Shown: positions 18,567 to 28,123 of the stretch, piece after piece
Layout: each line of letters begins with the position of its first letter
Position numbering within the stretch: position 1 is the stretch's first letter
Source of the DNA: Bacteroidota bacterium
GTDB taxonomy: Bacteria; Bacteroidota; Bacteroidia; Chitinophagales; Chitinophagaceae
Length of the DNA stretch: 42,133 nt
Assembly (NCBI GenBank): GCA_947452905.1
Contig: CANGEP010000012.1
Location: 1 to 42,133 of the forward strand
Reading direction: 5' to 3'
Translations under genes and position numbers: made by a program
The notes under the pieces: generated by a model
The model's database searches: none
What the model saw: the letters and a program-made list of their open reading frames with translations, nothing else
What the model was told of the DNA's origin: nothing

Positions 18567-19385
18567 TTATTTGTTGGCGTTTTCGATAGCATTTTTTACA
18601 GAACCATAAGTGGCTAATAATTCACTTGCTTTTTGTTTGTCAATATGTTTTAATTCATCCATAATCATAAGTATTCCTCTTTCAACCAATTTTTGATTGG
18701 TGAGTTGCATATTGACCATTTTATTCCCTTTAATTCTGCCCAATTTTATCATGGCAGTGGTGGAAATCATATTGAGGATTAGTTTTTGTGCGGTACCACT
18801 TTTCATTCTTGTTGAACCAGTTATAAATTCAGGTCCTAGTTCTACTTCAATAGGGTAATTGGCATAGGTAGAAATTGGGCTATTAAAATTACAGGCGATA
18901 CTTCCCGTTGGAATACCTGCTGCCTGACAAGCTTTTAAACCTTCAATCACATAGGGGGTTGTGCCACTAGCAGCTATTCCTATTACAAAATCTTGTGTGC
19001 TAATTTTATATTCCATTAAATCTATCCAAGCTTGCTTTGTATCATCTTCTGCATTTTCAACTGCTTGAAACATAGCTTTTTGACCTCCAGCAATAATCCC
19101 TACTACTAAATCATGAGGTACCCCATAAGTAGGAGGGCATTCACTTGCGTCTACTAATGCCAATCTGCCACTAGTGCCAGCTCCTATGTAAAATAAACGG
19201 CCTCCATTATTTAATTGCACCCACAAAGCGTTTACTAAATGTTCTATAGCTGGTAAAGCTTTTTGAATTTCAAGGGCTACTTTTTGATCCTCTTTATTGA
19301 TATTCGATAAAATTTCTTGGGTAGACATTTTTTCAATGTCTTTATATAAGGATTCTGTTTCGGTAGTTCTTTTTTTATTATCCAT
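18567..19385 (-). CDS. murQ: N-acetylmuramic acid 6-phosphate etherase
   Basis: MurQ cleaves the lactyl ether of MurNAc-6-phosphate to give GlcNAc-6-phosphate. The SIS-domain motif IGAGTSGRLALVDASECPPT starts at residue 67. E82 and E113 (in AVENAEDD) align with the two catalytic glutamates E83 and E114 of E. coli MurQ. At 272 residues it lacks part of the C-terminal helical region of the 298-residue E. coli form, a shorter version seen in Bacteroidota. Its start codon lies inside the last 8 nt of the upstream PLP-enzyme gene, so the two are translationally coupled. Confidence 0.94.
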   Translation of the reverse strand: MDNKKRTTETESLYKDIEKMSTQEILSNINKEDQKVALEIQKALPAIEHLVNALWVQLNNGGRLFYIGAGTSGRLALVDASECPPTYGVPHDLVVGIIAGGQKAMFQAVENAEDDTKQAWIDLMEYKISTQDFVIGIAASGTTPYVIEGLKACQAAGIPTGSIACNFNSPISTYANYPIEVELGPEFITGSTRMKSGTAQKLILNMISTTAMIKLGRIKGNKMVNMQLTNQKLVERGILMIMDELKHIDKQKASELLATYGSVKNAIENANK

Positions 19386-20646
19386 TATTTGATAATTTTT
19401 TTATAGCAACTACAAAATGGTCTAGCTCTTGTGTAGTGGTGTATAAATTTGGACAAATGCGACAGCCTCTTACATTCGCATAATCAATAGCTACAGTAAA
19501 AACTTGATGCTCTGTTAATAATCGTTTTGCTAAATCGGCAGGGGAAATACCTTCGATACCTACATTGGCAATGGCGCAACTTCTGTTTGTATCGGCGGGG
19601 GTATTCACTATTACTCTTGGCAAAGATCTTACTTTTTCGGTCCAATAGTTTTGTAAAAAACGCAGGCGTGCTTCTTTTTTTTCGATGCCGATTGTCTCAA
19701 AATAGTCAATAGCATCGGCAATTGTTAAATCGGTATGGACAGGATGTGTACCTGTATGGTTTAATCTATTTATTTTATTTAAATCCTTTTCGCCATCTGC
19801 TAATAAAGGCCAAACTTTTTTTACGTTGTCTTTATTTACATATAATAGACCAGCCCCCAATGGGGTGGATAGCCATTTATGTAAAGAAGCAGCGTAATAA
19901 TCGCAACCTAAATCATCGATACTATATTTGATATGTGCAAATGCATGAGCACCATCAACAATTACTTGAACTCCTTTCTCATGTGCCATTTTGCATATTT
20001 CTTTGATAGGCAAAATTTGCCCTGAAATATTAACCATATGGGATACCAAAATCACTTTTGTTTTTGAGCTGATGGCATTTTTGTATAAGTCGATAATCTC
20101 TTGGTCGTTCTTTGGATGATTGGGTACGGATACCATTATTTTAACCACGCCGTATCTGTTCTTTACTTGATCAAACATGTCTAGCATAGCGCCGTAGTCT
20201 TGCAAGGCCATAATAGCTTCGTCTCCGGGCTTCCAATCCAAACCTCCAATAATCATATCAAGAGATTCGGTGGTATTTCTTGTGATGATAAGTTCTTCAG
20301 CCGAACAACCTGCTATTTTTGCGAGCTTAGCAGTTATATTTTTTTTATTATCAAATTGAACGGTTCTCATGTAATAGGAACCCTGCATATTCACTTCCTT
20401 AATATGCTCGATAAATTTATTGAGCAGTGGTTGGGGTAAAAAATTATAGTAGCCATTTTCTAAATTGATATAATCAGGCTTTAATAAATATTGATTTCGA
20501 ATTCCCATCCAAAAGTCTTCGTCTGTTGCCAAAATTTCGGGGGCATAATGCTTCTTTGCTTCAAAATGTTGCGAAAAACCAGCAATGACTAATGGGGTAG
20601 CCATACCTGTTAGAACCATATTTTTAATAAATTGTCTTTTATGCAT
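19378..20646 (-). CDS. Exported class V aminotransferase-fold PLP enzyme
   Basis: The fold is that of the cysteine desulfurase / isopenicillin N epimerase group. The Schiff-base lysine is K257 in SLHKWLSTPLGAG, preceded by VIVDGAHAFAH (the Asp that binds the pyridine N). ITRNTTESLDMIIGGL is the phosphate-binding region. The N-terminus KRQFIKNMVLTGMATPLVIAG looks like a Tat signal with KR in place of RR, which would suit export of a folded, cofactor-loaded enzyme. It is the first gene of an operon with murQ (8-nt overlap). The reaction is unknown; epimerisation or transamination of an amino acid is possible. Confidence 0.8.
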   Translation of the reverse strand: MHKRQFIKNMVLTGMATPLVIAGFSQHFEAKKHYAPEILATDEDFWMGIRNQYLLKPDYINLENGYYNFLPQPLLNKFIEHIKEVNMQGSYYMRTVQFDNKKNITAKLAKIAGCSAEELIITRNTTESLDMIIGGLDWKPGDEAIMALQDYGAMLDMFDQVKNRYGVVKIMVSVPNHPKNDQEIIDLYKNAISSKTKVILVSHMVNISGQILPIKEICKMAHEKGVQVIVDGAHAFAHIKYSIDDLGCDYYAASLHKWLSTPLGAGLLYVNKDNVKKVWPLLADGEKDLNKINRLNHTGTHPVHTDLTIADAIDYFETIGIEKKEARLRFLQNYWTEKVRSLPRVIVNTPADTNRSCAIANVGIEGISPADLAKRLLTEHQVFTVAIDYANVRGCRICPNLYTTTQELDHFVVAIKKLSNNG

Positions 20647-20678
20647 ACGGTTTGTTTTGGAAGTTCTAAGTTACTGAA

Positions 20679-20695
20679 AGCTTTGTTGCAAAGCT
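20679..20695. repeat. Inverted repeat in the divergent spacer of the PLP-enzyme and GT-C genes
   Basis: AGCTTTG (20679-20685) and CAAAGCT (20689-20695) form a perfect 7-bp inverted repeat with a 3-nt centre. On the minus strand its inner arm reads CAGCTTTG, one base from a -7 box, 43 nt before the PLP-enzyme start. An operator or a promoter-embedded repeat are both possible. Confidence 0.35.
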
Positions 20696-20751
20696 GTAAA
20701 AACACCTTCTATTTTTGTACTAAAGAGTGTATTTTTGACAAAATATTTTGA

Positions 20752-22251
20752 TTGAAAAATAGAGTCTTTATTGGGGATGCTATGATGGCTGCTTTTTTAG
20801 GCTTTGTCTTGGTTTTATTACTTACCAAGCATAGTGGATTAGGTATTTCTCCCGACTCTATTTACTATTTAAGTGCTGCAGATAGTTTAGTAGCGGGGAA
20901 GGGTTTGTATCAGTTTGACGATAAGCCCTTTATTATGTTTCCCTTTTTTTATCCAAGTTTTTTAGCCTTCTTGCAAGGGGTACTTCATTTGTCTTTATTA
21001 AAAGGAGGTGTTTATTTAAATGCTTGCTTATTTGGGGCTGTTATTTATATGAGTGGGTGGATGCTAGCCAAATGGAAAGTGACTCCATGGCTAAGATGGT
21101 TATTGCTATTACTTATGGCTTTAAGCCCAAGTTTACTAGAAATATATACAATGCTCTGGTCAGAGACTTTATTTATTATGGAAATCATGCTAGGCATTTT
21201 TATAGCACGTAAATATTTCCTAGAAACGAACTACAAGAACTTATTTTTTATAATTATTATCACGGCGATCATCCTTGTTACTAGGTTAGCCGGGCTCGCT
21301 TTTGCGGGTACCATTGGTTTATTAATTTTAATGAACCATGATCTAAAATGGGGTACTAAAATTAAGCATTCAATCATTTATGGTTGTTGTTCTTTACTTC
21401 CTTTAGTACTTAATTTATTACGTAATAGTTGGGTGAGTGATACGCTTACTGGGAATAGACAAAAGGGAACTACACCATTTTTGAATAATTTGGAATATTA
21501 TGGAACTGTGTTAAGTAGTTGGTTGCCCTTTTCGGAATACACAAGCAAGCATTCCATGATAGTGGCATTTATTTTTTTAGTTACTGTTTTTATTTTATTT
21601 GTTTATCGTTGGTGGCAAAAAAAGGAACATAATTATTATGAGAAAATAACAGTTGCTTTTACTATTGTGTATTCTGTTTTTATGCTTATAACTGCTACCA
21701 TTTCAAGGTATGAGACAATTAATAACAGATTACTTTCCCCTTTCTTTATTCCATGTTTATTTACCCTTAGCTTTTATGTAGTGGGGGCTTTAAAATCTAT
21801 TCAACATAAATTAAGTTATTCCATAATTAAAATAATTATTATTATAATAGGTTTGGCTACACTTGGCGACTATGCCCAAAAAGATTTTGCAAGTTATCAG
21901 GAAAATAGCCAAGGGGGGATTGGTGGATATACCGAAGACGACTGGATGTTTAGCGAAACAATTGCTTATCTAAAAAAAGATAGTTCATTTTGGGGAAAAG
22001 GACAGCCGGTGTATTCAAATGCAAGCCACGCAGTCTATTTTTTTACAAAGCAACATTTATCCATTTTGCCTGAAAGAAAATACCAAAATTTAGTTAAAGA
22101 ATTTACCCAATCTCCCCAACTTTGGCTGATTTGGTTTAAGAATGAGGATAATCCAGAAATCTTAAACCTAGAAGAGATTAAGGGGATTAAAAATCTTGAA
22201 TTGTTAAAAGAATTTAAAGATGGGTATATCTTTCAATGTACTTCAAAATAA
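20752..22251 (+). CDS. Polytopic membrane protein, GT-C glycosyltransferase-like
   Basis: There are about ten hydrophobic spans, then a soluble C-terminal part of about 110 residues. The first extracytoplasmic loop, GISPDSIYYLSAADSLVAGKG (read in two halves, an acidic residue in a D-S-I-x-Y context), is typical of GT-C enzymes that use polyprenyl-phosphate sugars. The specific donor and acceptor cannot be told. The open frame begins at TTG 20752. ATG 20782 is an alternative start and is favoured by a TATTTTTG -7-like box at 20730-20737, which would leave almost no leader for the TTG. It lies 20 nt before the three-domain polysaccharide enzyme and is likely in its operon. Confidence 0.7.
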   Translation: MKNRVFIGDAMMAAFLGFVLVLLLTKHSGLGISPDSIYYLSAADSLVAGKGLYQFDDKPFIMFPFFYPSFLAFLQGVLHLSLLKGGVYLNACLFGAVIYMSGWMLAKWKVTPWLRWLLLLLMALSPSLLEIYTMLWSETLFIMEIMLGIFIARKYFLETNYKNLFFIIIITAIILVTRLAGLAFAGTIGLLILMNHDLKWGTKIKHSIIYGCCSLLPLVLNLLRNSWVSDTLTGNRQKGTTPFLNNLEYYGTVLSSWLPFSEYTSKHSMIVAFIFLVTVFILFVYRWWQKKEHNYYEKITVAFTIVYSVFMLITATISRYETINNRLLSPFFIPCLFTLSFYVVGALKSIQHKLSYSIIKIIIIIIGLATLGDYAQKDFASYQENSQGGIGGYTEDDWMFSETIAYLKKDSSFWGKGQPVYSNASHAVYFFTKQHLSILPERKYQNLVKEFTQSPQLWLIWFKNEDNPEILNLEEIKGIKNLELLKEFKDGYIFQCTSK

Positions 22252-22271
22252 GTGTAATTTTGTAGTCATTC

Positions 22272-25200
22272 ATGGAGTCAAAAAATCAAATATTTCAGTC
22301 TAAGGATAAGTCGAGATGGCAAAATACCAAATGGGTATTTAGAACCTTTTTGTTTCTAATTCCCATTTTTGGTACAATCATTTTTATTGGCATTTATTTC
22401 ATGAATAAAAACCAGCCCGATATTCCACTCGAAGGGGCTGCTATTAGTAAGGTTTTAACCGATACCGGCTCCTCTTATAGAGAGAGTAAATTAGAAAGAG
22501 AGTATAAGGGTTTTAAAAAAGCCATTGGAAATAAATGGGCAAAAGGGCAGGGCTGCGGTCAATTAGTTACTAAACCTTTGGATTTATCAAGCTCTCGCTA
22601 TTTTAGTGATAGTTTAGGAATTAGGGCCGCTTTTTATGTTAACTGGGATGCATCACAATCTTTTAATTCTTTGCAAAAGAATATTAAGCATTTGAATTTA
22701 ATATTACCAGAATGGTTGTTTATTGACCCTACTGCAGATACACTTTATAACACCATCGATCCAAAAGCGCTTAAGTTAATGCAAGATGCCGGGGTTAAGA
22801 TAATGCCACTGCTTACCAATAACTATAAAACTTTATTTAGAGGAGAAACAGTGAAGCGCATTATTAATAGTCCTGCTAAAAAGCAAAGGCTCATCAATGA
22901 TATTATTGCTACTTTAAAAAAATATAATTTTGTAGGTGTTAATATCGACTTTGAAGAATTAATACTTGATTCAGATGCACCTTTGATCGCTTTTCAAAAG
23001 TCATTGTATGAACAATTACACGCCCAAAATTTTTTAGTATCCCAAGACGTTATTCCTTTTAATGATGATTATAATTTCACTGCCTTAAGTAAATACAACG
23101 ATTATTTAATTTTAATGGCTTATGACCAGCACAATGGTGATTCAAAGCCAGGCCCCAATAGTTCTCAAAAATGGATCGAAGCTGCTGTTTTGGATGCTAC
23201 CCAAAAAATGCCCGCAGGTAAAATTATTTTAGCGATGCCTGCTTTTGGACATGATTGGCAATTAGATAAAAAAAATAAGGTTTTAAAGCAATTTGATGTT
23301 ACTTATCAGCAAGCCATTGCAAATGCTCGTAATAGTGAAGCCAAAATAGATTTCGATAATGACTCATATAATTTAGATTATAAATATTATGATAGTGAGG
23401 ATCATTTACACCAAGTATTTTTTGTAGATGCTGCCACTAATTTTAATTCATTACGTTTTGCCACCGAAGTTAATTTAGCGGGTACAGCCTTGTGGAGATT
23501 AGGCGGAGAGGACGTAAGGTTATGGTCGTTTTATGATAAACCCATGACAAAATCGGCATTAAAATCCTTTGACTTTATAGGGTTTAATAAAATTAAAGCA
23601 GGGCAGGCTCCCGATTTTGTGGGAGAAGGGGAAGTATTAGATATAATTGCCTCACCTGAGGATGGCTATATAAGAAGTGAGATTGATACTGTATCAATGC
23701 TTATTAGCGAAGAATATTACGACAAGCTTCCTTCTACCTATGTAATTCGTCGTTTTGGGGCCACTCCTAAGAAAAAACTAGTACTCACTTTTGACGACGG
23801 CCCTGATCCAAAATATACCAAGCAAATTTTAGATACCCTTGCTTATTATCATGTACCTGCTACTTTTTTTGTTGTGGGTTATCAGGCCGAAAACAATATC
23901 CCTTTAGTAAAAAGAATATTTAGAGAAGGACATGAATTAGGTAACCATACTTTTACGCATACCGATATGAGTCAGGTAAGTAAGCAAAGAGCTGCCTTAG
24001 AAATGGATGCGACAAGGTTATTAATTGAGTGTATTACGGGGCATAGTACTATTTTATTTAGAGCCCCCTTTAATGCCGATAGTGAGCCTGGCAAATATGA
24101 GGAATTAGCTCCCATTGCTTTAAGCCGACAAAAAAACTATATCACTGTGGGTGAAAGTATTGATCCAGAAGATTGGCAAATCCCCATTAACGAATATCGA
24201 AACGACACCATCTTTAATAGAGTTGTTAATATTTATCAAAATAAAATTAATACGGGGAATCCTGAGGATACATCTATTGCTGGTAGTATTATATTATTAC
24301 ACGATGCAGGTGGCGATCGAGAAAATACTGTAAACGCTACAGGACAAATTATTAGATATTTTAGGGCACAAGGCTATTCATTTACTACTGTTGCCGACTT
24401 ATTGGGTAAAAAGCCAGAAGATGTAATGCCTACTATACCCAAAGGCAGAGAGTATTACTGGCTGCAAATAAACTATGTTATTGCCGAAGGGGTATACTTA
24501 ATGGGCAACTTCTTTTTTGCTCTTTTTGTTATATTCTTAATTCTAAGTTCTATTCGTATTGTGATAATTGGCATAATGGCTTTGTTAGAAAAAAGAAAAA
24601 AAGCCGAGCTTTCAGCTATTGAAAATACTTTGCCTCATCCGTTTGTGTCCATTATTGTTCCTGCTTATAATGAAGAAGTTAATGCTGTATCCTCTTTACA
24701 TAATTTATTAAAATGTGATTATCCTCATTTTGAAATCATTTTCGTAGATGATGGAAGTAAGGATAAAACTTTTGAAATTGTTAAAGCAGCATTCGAAAAT
24801 AATCCCTTAGTTAAGGTATTAACAAAACCAAATGGAGGTAAAGCTACTGCATTACAATTTGGGATTGAAGAATCTAAAGCCGACTATGTGGTATGTATTG
24901 ATGCCGATACTAAATTAGCTCCTGATGCTGTGTCTAAATTAATGCGTAATTTTTTAAATCCATTAAGAAAGTCTGGTAGAGAAGTGGGGGCAGTAGCGGG
25001 TTCAGTTATTGTGGGTAACGAGCTCAATTTATTAACCAAATGGCAAAGTATTGAATATATTACTAGCCAAAACTTTGATCGTAAAGGATTTGCTTATGTA
25101 AATGCAATTACGGTAATTCCTGGGGCAATAGGAGCCTTTAAAAAAGAGGCTTTACAAAAAGCTGGAGGATTTACTGCCGACACCCTTGCAGAGGATTGTG

Positions 25201-25742
25201 ACATTACCATGCGCATTATCAAAGAAGGATATATTGTTGCCAACGAGCCTAAGGCTTATGCATTTACCGAAGTGCCCGAACATTTAAAACAATTCTTAAA
25301 ACAAAGAGTTAGATGGAGTTTTGGTGTAATGCAAACTTTTTGGAAGCATAAGGATATGCTTTTTAGCAATAAAAATAAATTTCTAAGTTGGGTGGCTTTG
25401 CCAGATATGCTTTTATTTAAATACATCATACCTTTCTTTTCACCCATTGCAGATATATTAATGGTGGTTGCATTACTTACTAATAATGGTGATAAAATTG
25501 CTTTTTACTTTCTTATATATGTAATTGTTGATTCTTTAATTGCCTCTATTGCTTTTGCTTTTGAAAAAGAAAATCCATCAAAGCTTATTTGGTTAATACC
25601 TCAACGACTCATTTATAGATGGCTCATGATGTATGTTTTCTTTAAAGCCATCAAGAGAGCCATTAAAGGGGAACTACAAGAATGGGGGGTACTCAAACGC
25701 ACTGGGAATGTGAAAGATATATTATCAAAAGAGCAAGTTTAA
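22272..25742 (+). CDS. Three-domain GH18-like hydrolase / NodB deacetylase / GT2 processive glycosyltransferase
   Basis: The order is: a membrane anchor (22-45); a GH18-like domain (about 105-440) with VGVNIDFEE, E228 being the expected acid/base; a CE4 NodB deacetylase (about 500-720) with TFDDGP (506-511), GNHTFTHTD and IILLHDAGG; a membrane span (about 740-770) followed by a basic EKRKK stop; a GT2 domain with VDDGS (825-829), DAD (877-879), AEDCD (E974, D975) and QRVRW (1011-1015); and C-terminal spans. The D, DxD, ED, QxxRW set marks processive synthases such as PgaC, NodC and hyaluronan/chitin synthases. Topology places hydrolase and deacetylase outside and GT2 inside. The likely product is a partly deacetylated beta-linked GlcNAc polymer; this is inferred. 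Confidence 0.9.
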   Translation: MESKNQIFQSKDKSRWQNTKWVFRTFLFLIPIFGTIIFIGIYFMNKNQPDIPLEGAAISKVLTDTGSSYRESKLEREYKGFKKAIGNKWAKGQGCGQLVTKPLDLSSSRYFSDSLGIRAAFYVNWDASQSFNSLQKNIKHLNLILPEWLFIDPTADTLYNTIDPKALKLMQDAGVKIMPLLTNNYKTLFRGETVKRIINSPAKKQRLINDIIATLKKYNFVGVNIDFEELILDSDAPLIAFQKSLYEQLHAQNFLVSQDVIPFNDDYNFTALSKYNDYLILMAYDQHNGDSKPGPNSSQKWIEAAVLDATQKMPAGKIILAMPAFGHDWQLDKKNKVLKQFDVTYQQAIANARNSEAKIDFDNDSYNLDYKYYDSEDHLHQVFFVDAATNFNSLRFATEVNLAGTALWRLGGEDVRLWSFYDKPMTKSALKSFDFIGFNKIKAGQAPDFVGEGEVLDIIASPEDGYIRSEIDTVSMLISEEYYDKLPSTYVIRRFGATPKKKLVLTFDDGPDPKYTKQILDTLAYYHVPATFFVVGYQAENNIPLVKRIFREGHELGNHTFTHTDMSQVSKQRAALEMDATRLLIECITGHSTILFRAPFNADSEPGKYEELAPIALSRQKNYITVGESIDPEDWQIPINEYRNDTIFNRVVNIYQNKINTGNPEDTSIAGSIILLHDAGGDRENTVNATGQIIRYFRAQGYSFTTVADLLGKKPEDVMPTIPKGREYYWLQINYVIAEGVYLMGNFFFALFVIFLILSSIRIVIIGIMALLEKRKKAELSAIENTLPHPFVSIIVPAYNEEVNAVSSLHNLLKCDYPHFEIIFVDDGSKDKTFEIVKAAFENNPLVKVLTKPNGGKATALQFGIEESKADYVVCIDADTKLAPDAVSKLMRNFLNPLRKSGREVGAVAGSVIVGNELNLLTKWQSIEYITSQNFDRKGFAYVNAITVIPGAIGAFKKEALQKAGGFTADTLAEDCDITMRIIKEGYIVANEPKAYAFTEVPEHLKQFLKQRVRWSFGVMQTFWKHKDMLFSNKNKFLSWVALPDMLLFKYIIPFFSPIADILMVVALLTNNGDKIAFYFLIYVIVDSLIASIAFAFEKENPSKLIWLIPQRLIYRWLMMYVFFKAIKRAIKGELQEWGVLKRTGNVKDILSKEQV

Positions 25743-25743
25743 T

Positions 25744-28110
25744 TTACTTTACTTCAAATGCGGCAGTTTGATTTAATAGTTTACCGTCCTTACTAACACC
25801 TTGAACATTGATTATATAATTACCCTTACTATCTGAGCTATAAAAGGATAAATTTTGCTTTTTATTTATTTGAAGGTCTGGATTCCAATAAAGTAATTGT
25901 CTAAAATCAGGAACTCTATTTTCTTGTTGACCACCATTTTCATACACTGGTGCATTAAATAGTCTCTTGGCTTGTAGGCCTTTATAATCTAGTACAAGAG
26001 CATTAGGGTCTATTTCGAAAGCTTCTAGTTTTCCTGTATAGGTGGTAAAGTTTATAATGCCATTATAGGCCAGATTGCCCGAAAAATAAACCCTTGATAC
26101 CACTTCTAGCTTGCGAATTTTCAAAGGATCGTATTCTAAAAACTTATCAATATCTTTTATAATTACGCCATCCAAAAGTACAAGAGGACTTTGTTCAAAA
26201 AATTGTTTGTATGCCTCATCATACACATAAAATTGATACTTGCCTTTTTCTTTTACAAGTGTTACTGGTGTTACATATTCTCTAATAACTTCTTCTAGGG
26301 TGGCAAATCGAGCGTAATCGTCTAAATAGTATGTTCTGTCGGGGGTGTAATAAAACGCATTTGTATCTTGTAGAGAGGTAGAAAATTGAGTACTATATTG
26401 AGGGGTATAAAAATTTTGAACTTGAATATTACGATGAGCAGCAGCTAATGAATTTTTATCAATTTTTGTAATATCAATTTGATCCTCATTTACCTTTGCT
26501 AATTTTTTACCCATAAAAGGGTTGTCAATTTCAATTTTATTTTTAGTATTTTTTGCACTATCTGCCTGTACAATTATCTGCCCATTATTTACAAACTCGT
26601 CTAATTGAAACATTAATTTACCCTCCTTGTCACTTATGGCCGATTTAAATACAGTGTTTTTGGAAGGAACCGATATGTAACCTGCGGTTTCTTTGGCAGC
26701 CATGGTGCTGCCTTTATTCACTATTCTGCCAGTAATTAGGTGACCTCCAATTTCGGGTAAATAAGAAAATAATGCGGTATCGTTTTTTACAAGATTTTCT
26801 TGTGTAAACCTTCTCCAACCTTGGGTAAGCATTAAATTATCCATAGCCTCAGCTCTTTGATTATTGCTTAGGTCAAAGTAAGTATTGGGCGTTTCCACTC
26901 TTCCCATCAAATCCGAGCTGAGTAAAACATAATTTTGAATAGTGTACTCGTCCATGACTTGGAGAGAATCAATTTTATATACAGATAGAGATGCGTCAAA
27001 ATGCTGATTCGTACTTAGGCTTACATTTATTTTTTGTCTCTGTTTATAACTGTTCGATTCTAATTGTATTTTTCCTTGTTCATAATTTGGGTAATTAAAA
27101 AATAAACGTTCAGCCACTGGATTTTTATCTGCATCAAATAAAGTGAAGCAATTAATTCCTTCTCCCAAATCAGCGCTAGCGATACTAATTTCGGTGGTTA
27201 TACTGCTCAGCGGTATTTGCATTGCTTTTTTAATGATACCTCGGCAATGAATAATTAGATACGCCTTATTATTATTTACTTTTGAAGATTGGATACTGGC
27301 AGTTATTGTACCTGTTTTGCTATTGTTAATTTGTATAATATAACCATTGCTAATGGCTTTAGGCAAATCCTTTTCAATATTTCCATTACTAGATTCTAGT
27401 ATTAGTTTATAGTTTTCTTCTTCTTTGGGAAGCAAATTAAAATGACCAATCCCATTTGCTAAAGTAGTAATGGCAACAACCGTATCTTGTTTGTTATTGA
27501 GTATCCAACCTTTAGCATTCATCCCTTTCCCATATTGATTCATTACAGAAAACCCAACGGTATTAATGATGCCATTTAATAAATGACCACTTTCGGGATA
27601 AACACTTAATTGTAAATTTTCTGATTTTTTTAAGGCACTTAAAGTAGGGTCGAAACTATTTTGAGTATTTATTATGGATATAGTTTTACTAAAGAAAAAT
27701 TGAGGGTCAAAATTTTTCATCCAATTGGTATAAGCAACAAGCGTGTATTTTCCCGTGGGTAGTCCTGCTGGTAATTGAAATGATCCATTGCCTGAAGCGT
27801 TATTCAGCCCAATTTTTTCCTGTAAAACAGCAACATGTTGCTCATTTAATAATTCGATATAGGCCAATTTATTAAGGGAAAGTGGTTGATGCAAAAATCC
27901 ATCAACACTGTAAATTTTAAACCAACAAATTTCGTTATTTACATAAGAGGATTTATCTGTATGCACATATATTTTTTCAGGCAAATGACGACTTGTGTAA
28001 TTTTCATAAGTTCCTATGATGGTATTTAAATCATTTGTTTGTGCATAAATAGGAGTTTTGCCCACTAGTGCTAAAAAGCCAAGGAATAAATTAAAAATGT
28101 ACTTTTTCAT
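25744..28110 (-). CDS. Exported MG2-like protein with a TonB-plug-like C-terminal domain
   Basis: This 788-residue protein has a signal peptide (1-24, ending YAQ). The N-terminal half has alpha-2-macroglobulin MG2-like beta domains: EKIYVHTDKSSYVNNEICWF (from about 45), then GKYTLVAYTNWMKNF. Near residues 635-700 the segment SPLVLLDGVIIKD...LKIRKLEVVS...YNGIINFTTYTG resembles the plug domain of SusC/TonB receptors, but no beta-barrel follows. It is the last gene of the seven-gene operon, 13 nt after the DUF4249 gene. It ends 1 nt from the end of the convergent GH18-GT2 gene. A surface or periplasmic partner of the TonB receptor is likely; the exact role is unknown. Confidence 0.75.
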   Translation of the reverse strand: MKKYIFNLFLGFLALVGKTPIYAQTNDLNTIIGTYENYTSRHLPEKIYVHTDKSSYVNNEICWFKIYSVDGFLHQPLSLNKLAYIELLNEQHVAVLQEKIGLNNASGNGSFQLPAGLPTGKYTLVAYTNWMKNFDPQFFFSKTISIINTQNSFDPTLSALKKSENLQLSVYPESGHLLNGIINTVGFSVMNQYGKGMNAKGWILNNKQDTVVAITTLANGIGHFNLLPKEEENYKLILESSNGNIEKDLPKAISNGYIIQINNSKTGTITASIQSSKVNNNKAYLIIHCRGIIKKAMQIPLSSITTEISIASADLGEGINCFTLFDADKNPVAERLFFNYPNYEQGKIQLESNSYKQRQKINVSLSTNQHFDASLSVYKIDSLQVMDEYTIQNYVLLSSDLMGRVETPNTYFDLSNNQRAEAMDNLMLTQGWRRFTQENLVKNDTALFSYLPEIGGHLITGRIVNKGSTMAAKETAGYISVPSKNTVFKSAISDKEGKLMFQLDEFVNNGQIIVQADSAKNTKNKIEIDNPFMGKKLAKVNEDQIDITKIDKNSLAAAHRNIQVQNFYTPQYSTQFSTSLQDTNAFYYTPDRTYYLDDYARFATLEEVIREYVTPVTLVKEKGKYQFYVYDEAYKQFFEQSPLVLLDGVIIKDIDKFLEYDPLKIRKLEVVSRVYFSGNLAYNGIINFTTYTGKLEAFEIDPNALVLDYKGLQAKRLFNAPVYENGGQQENRVPDFRQLLYWNPDLQINKKQNLSFYSSDSKGNYIINVQGVSKDGKLLNQTAAFEVK

Positions 28111-28123
28111 AAGTAGGAAAGGT

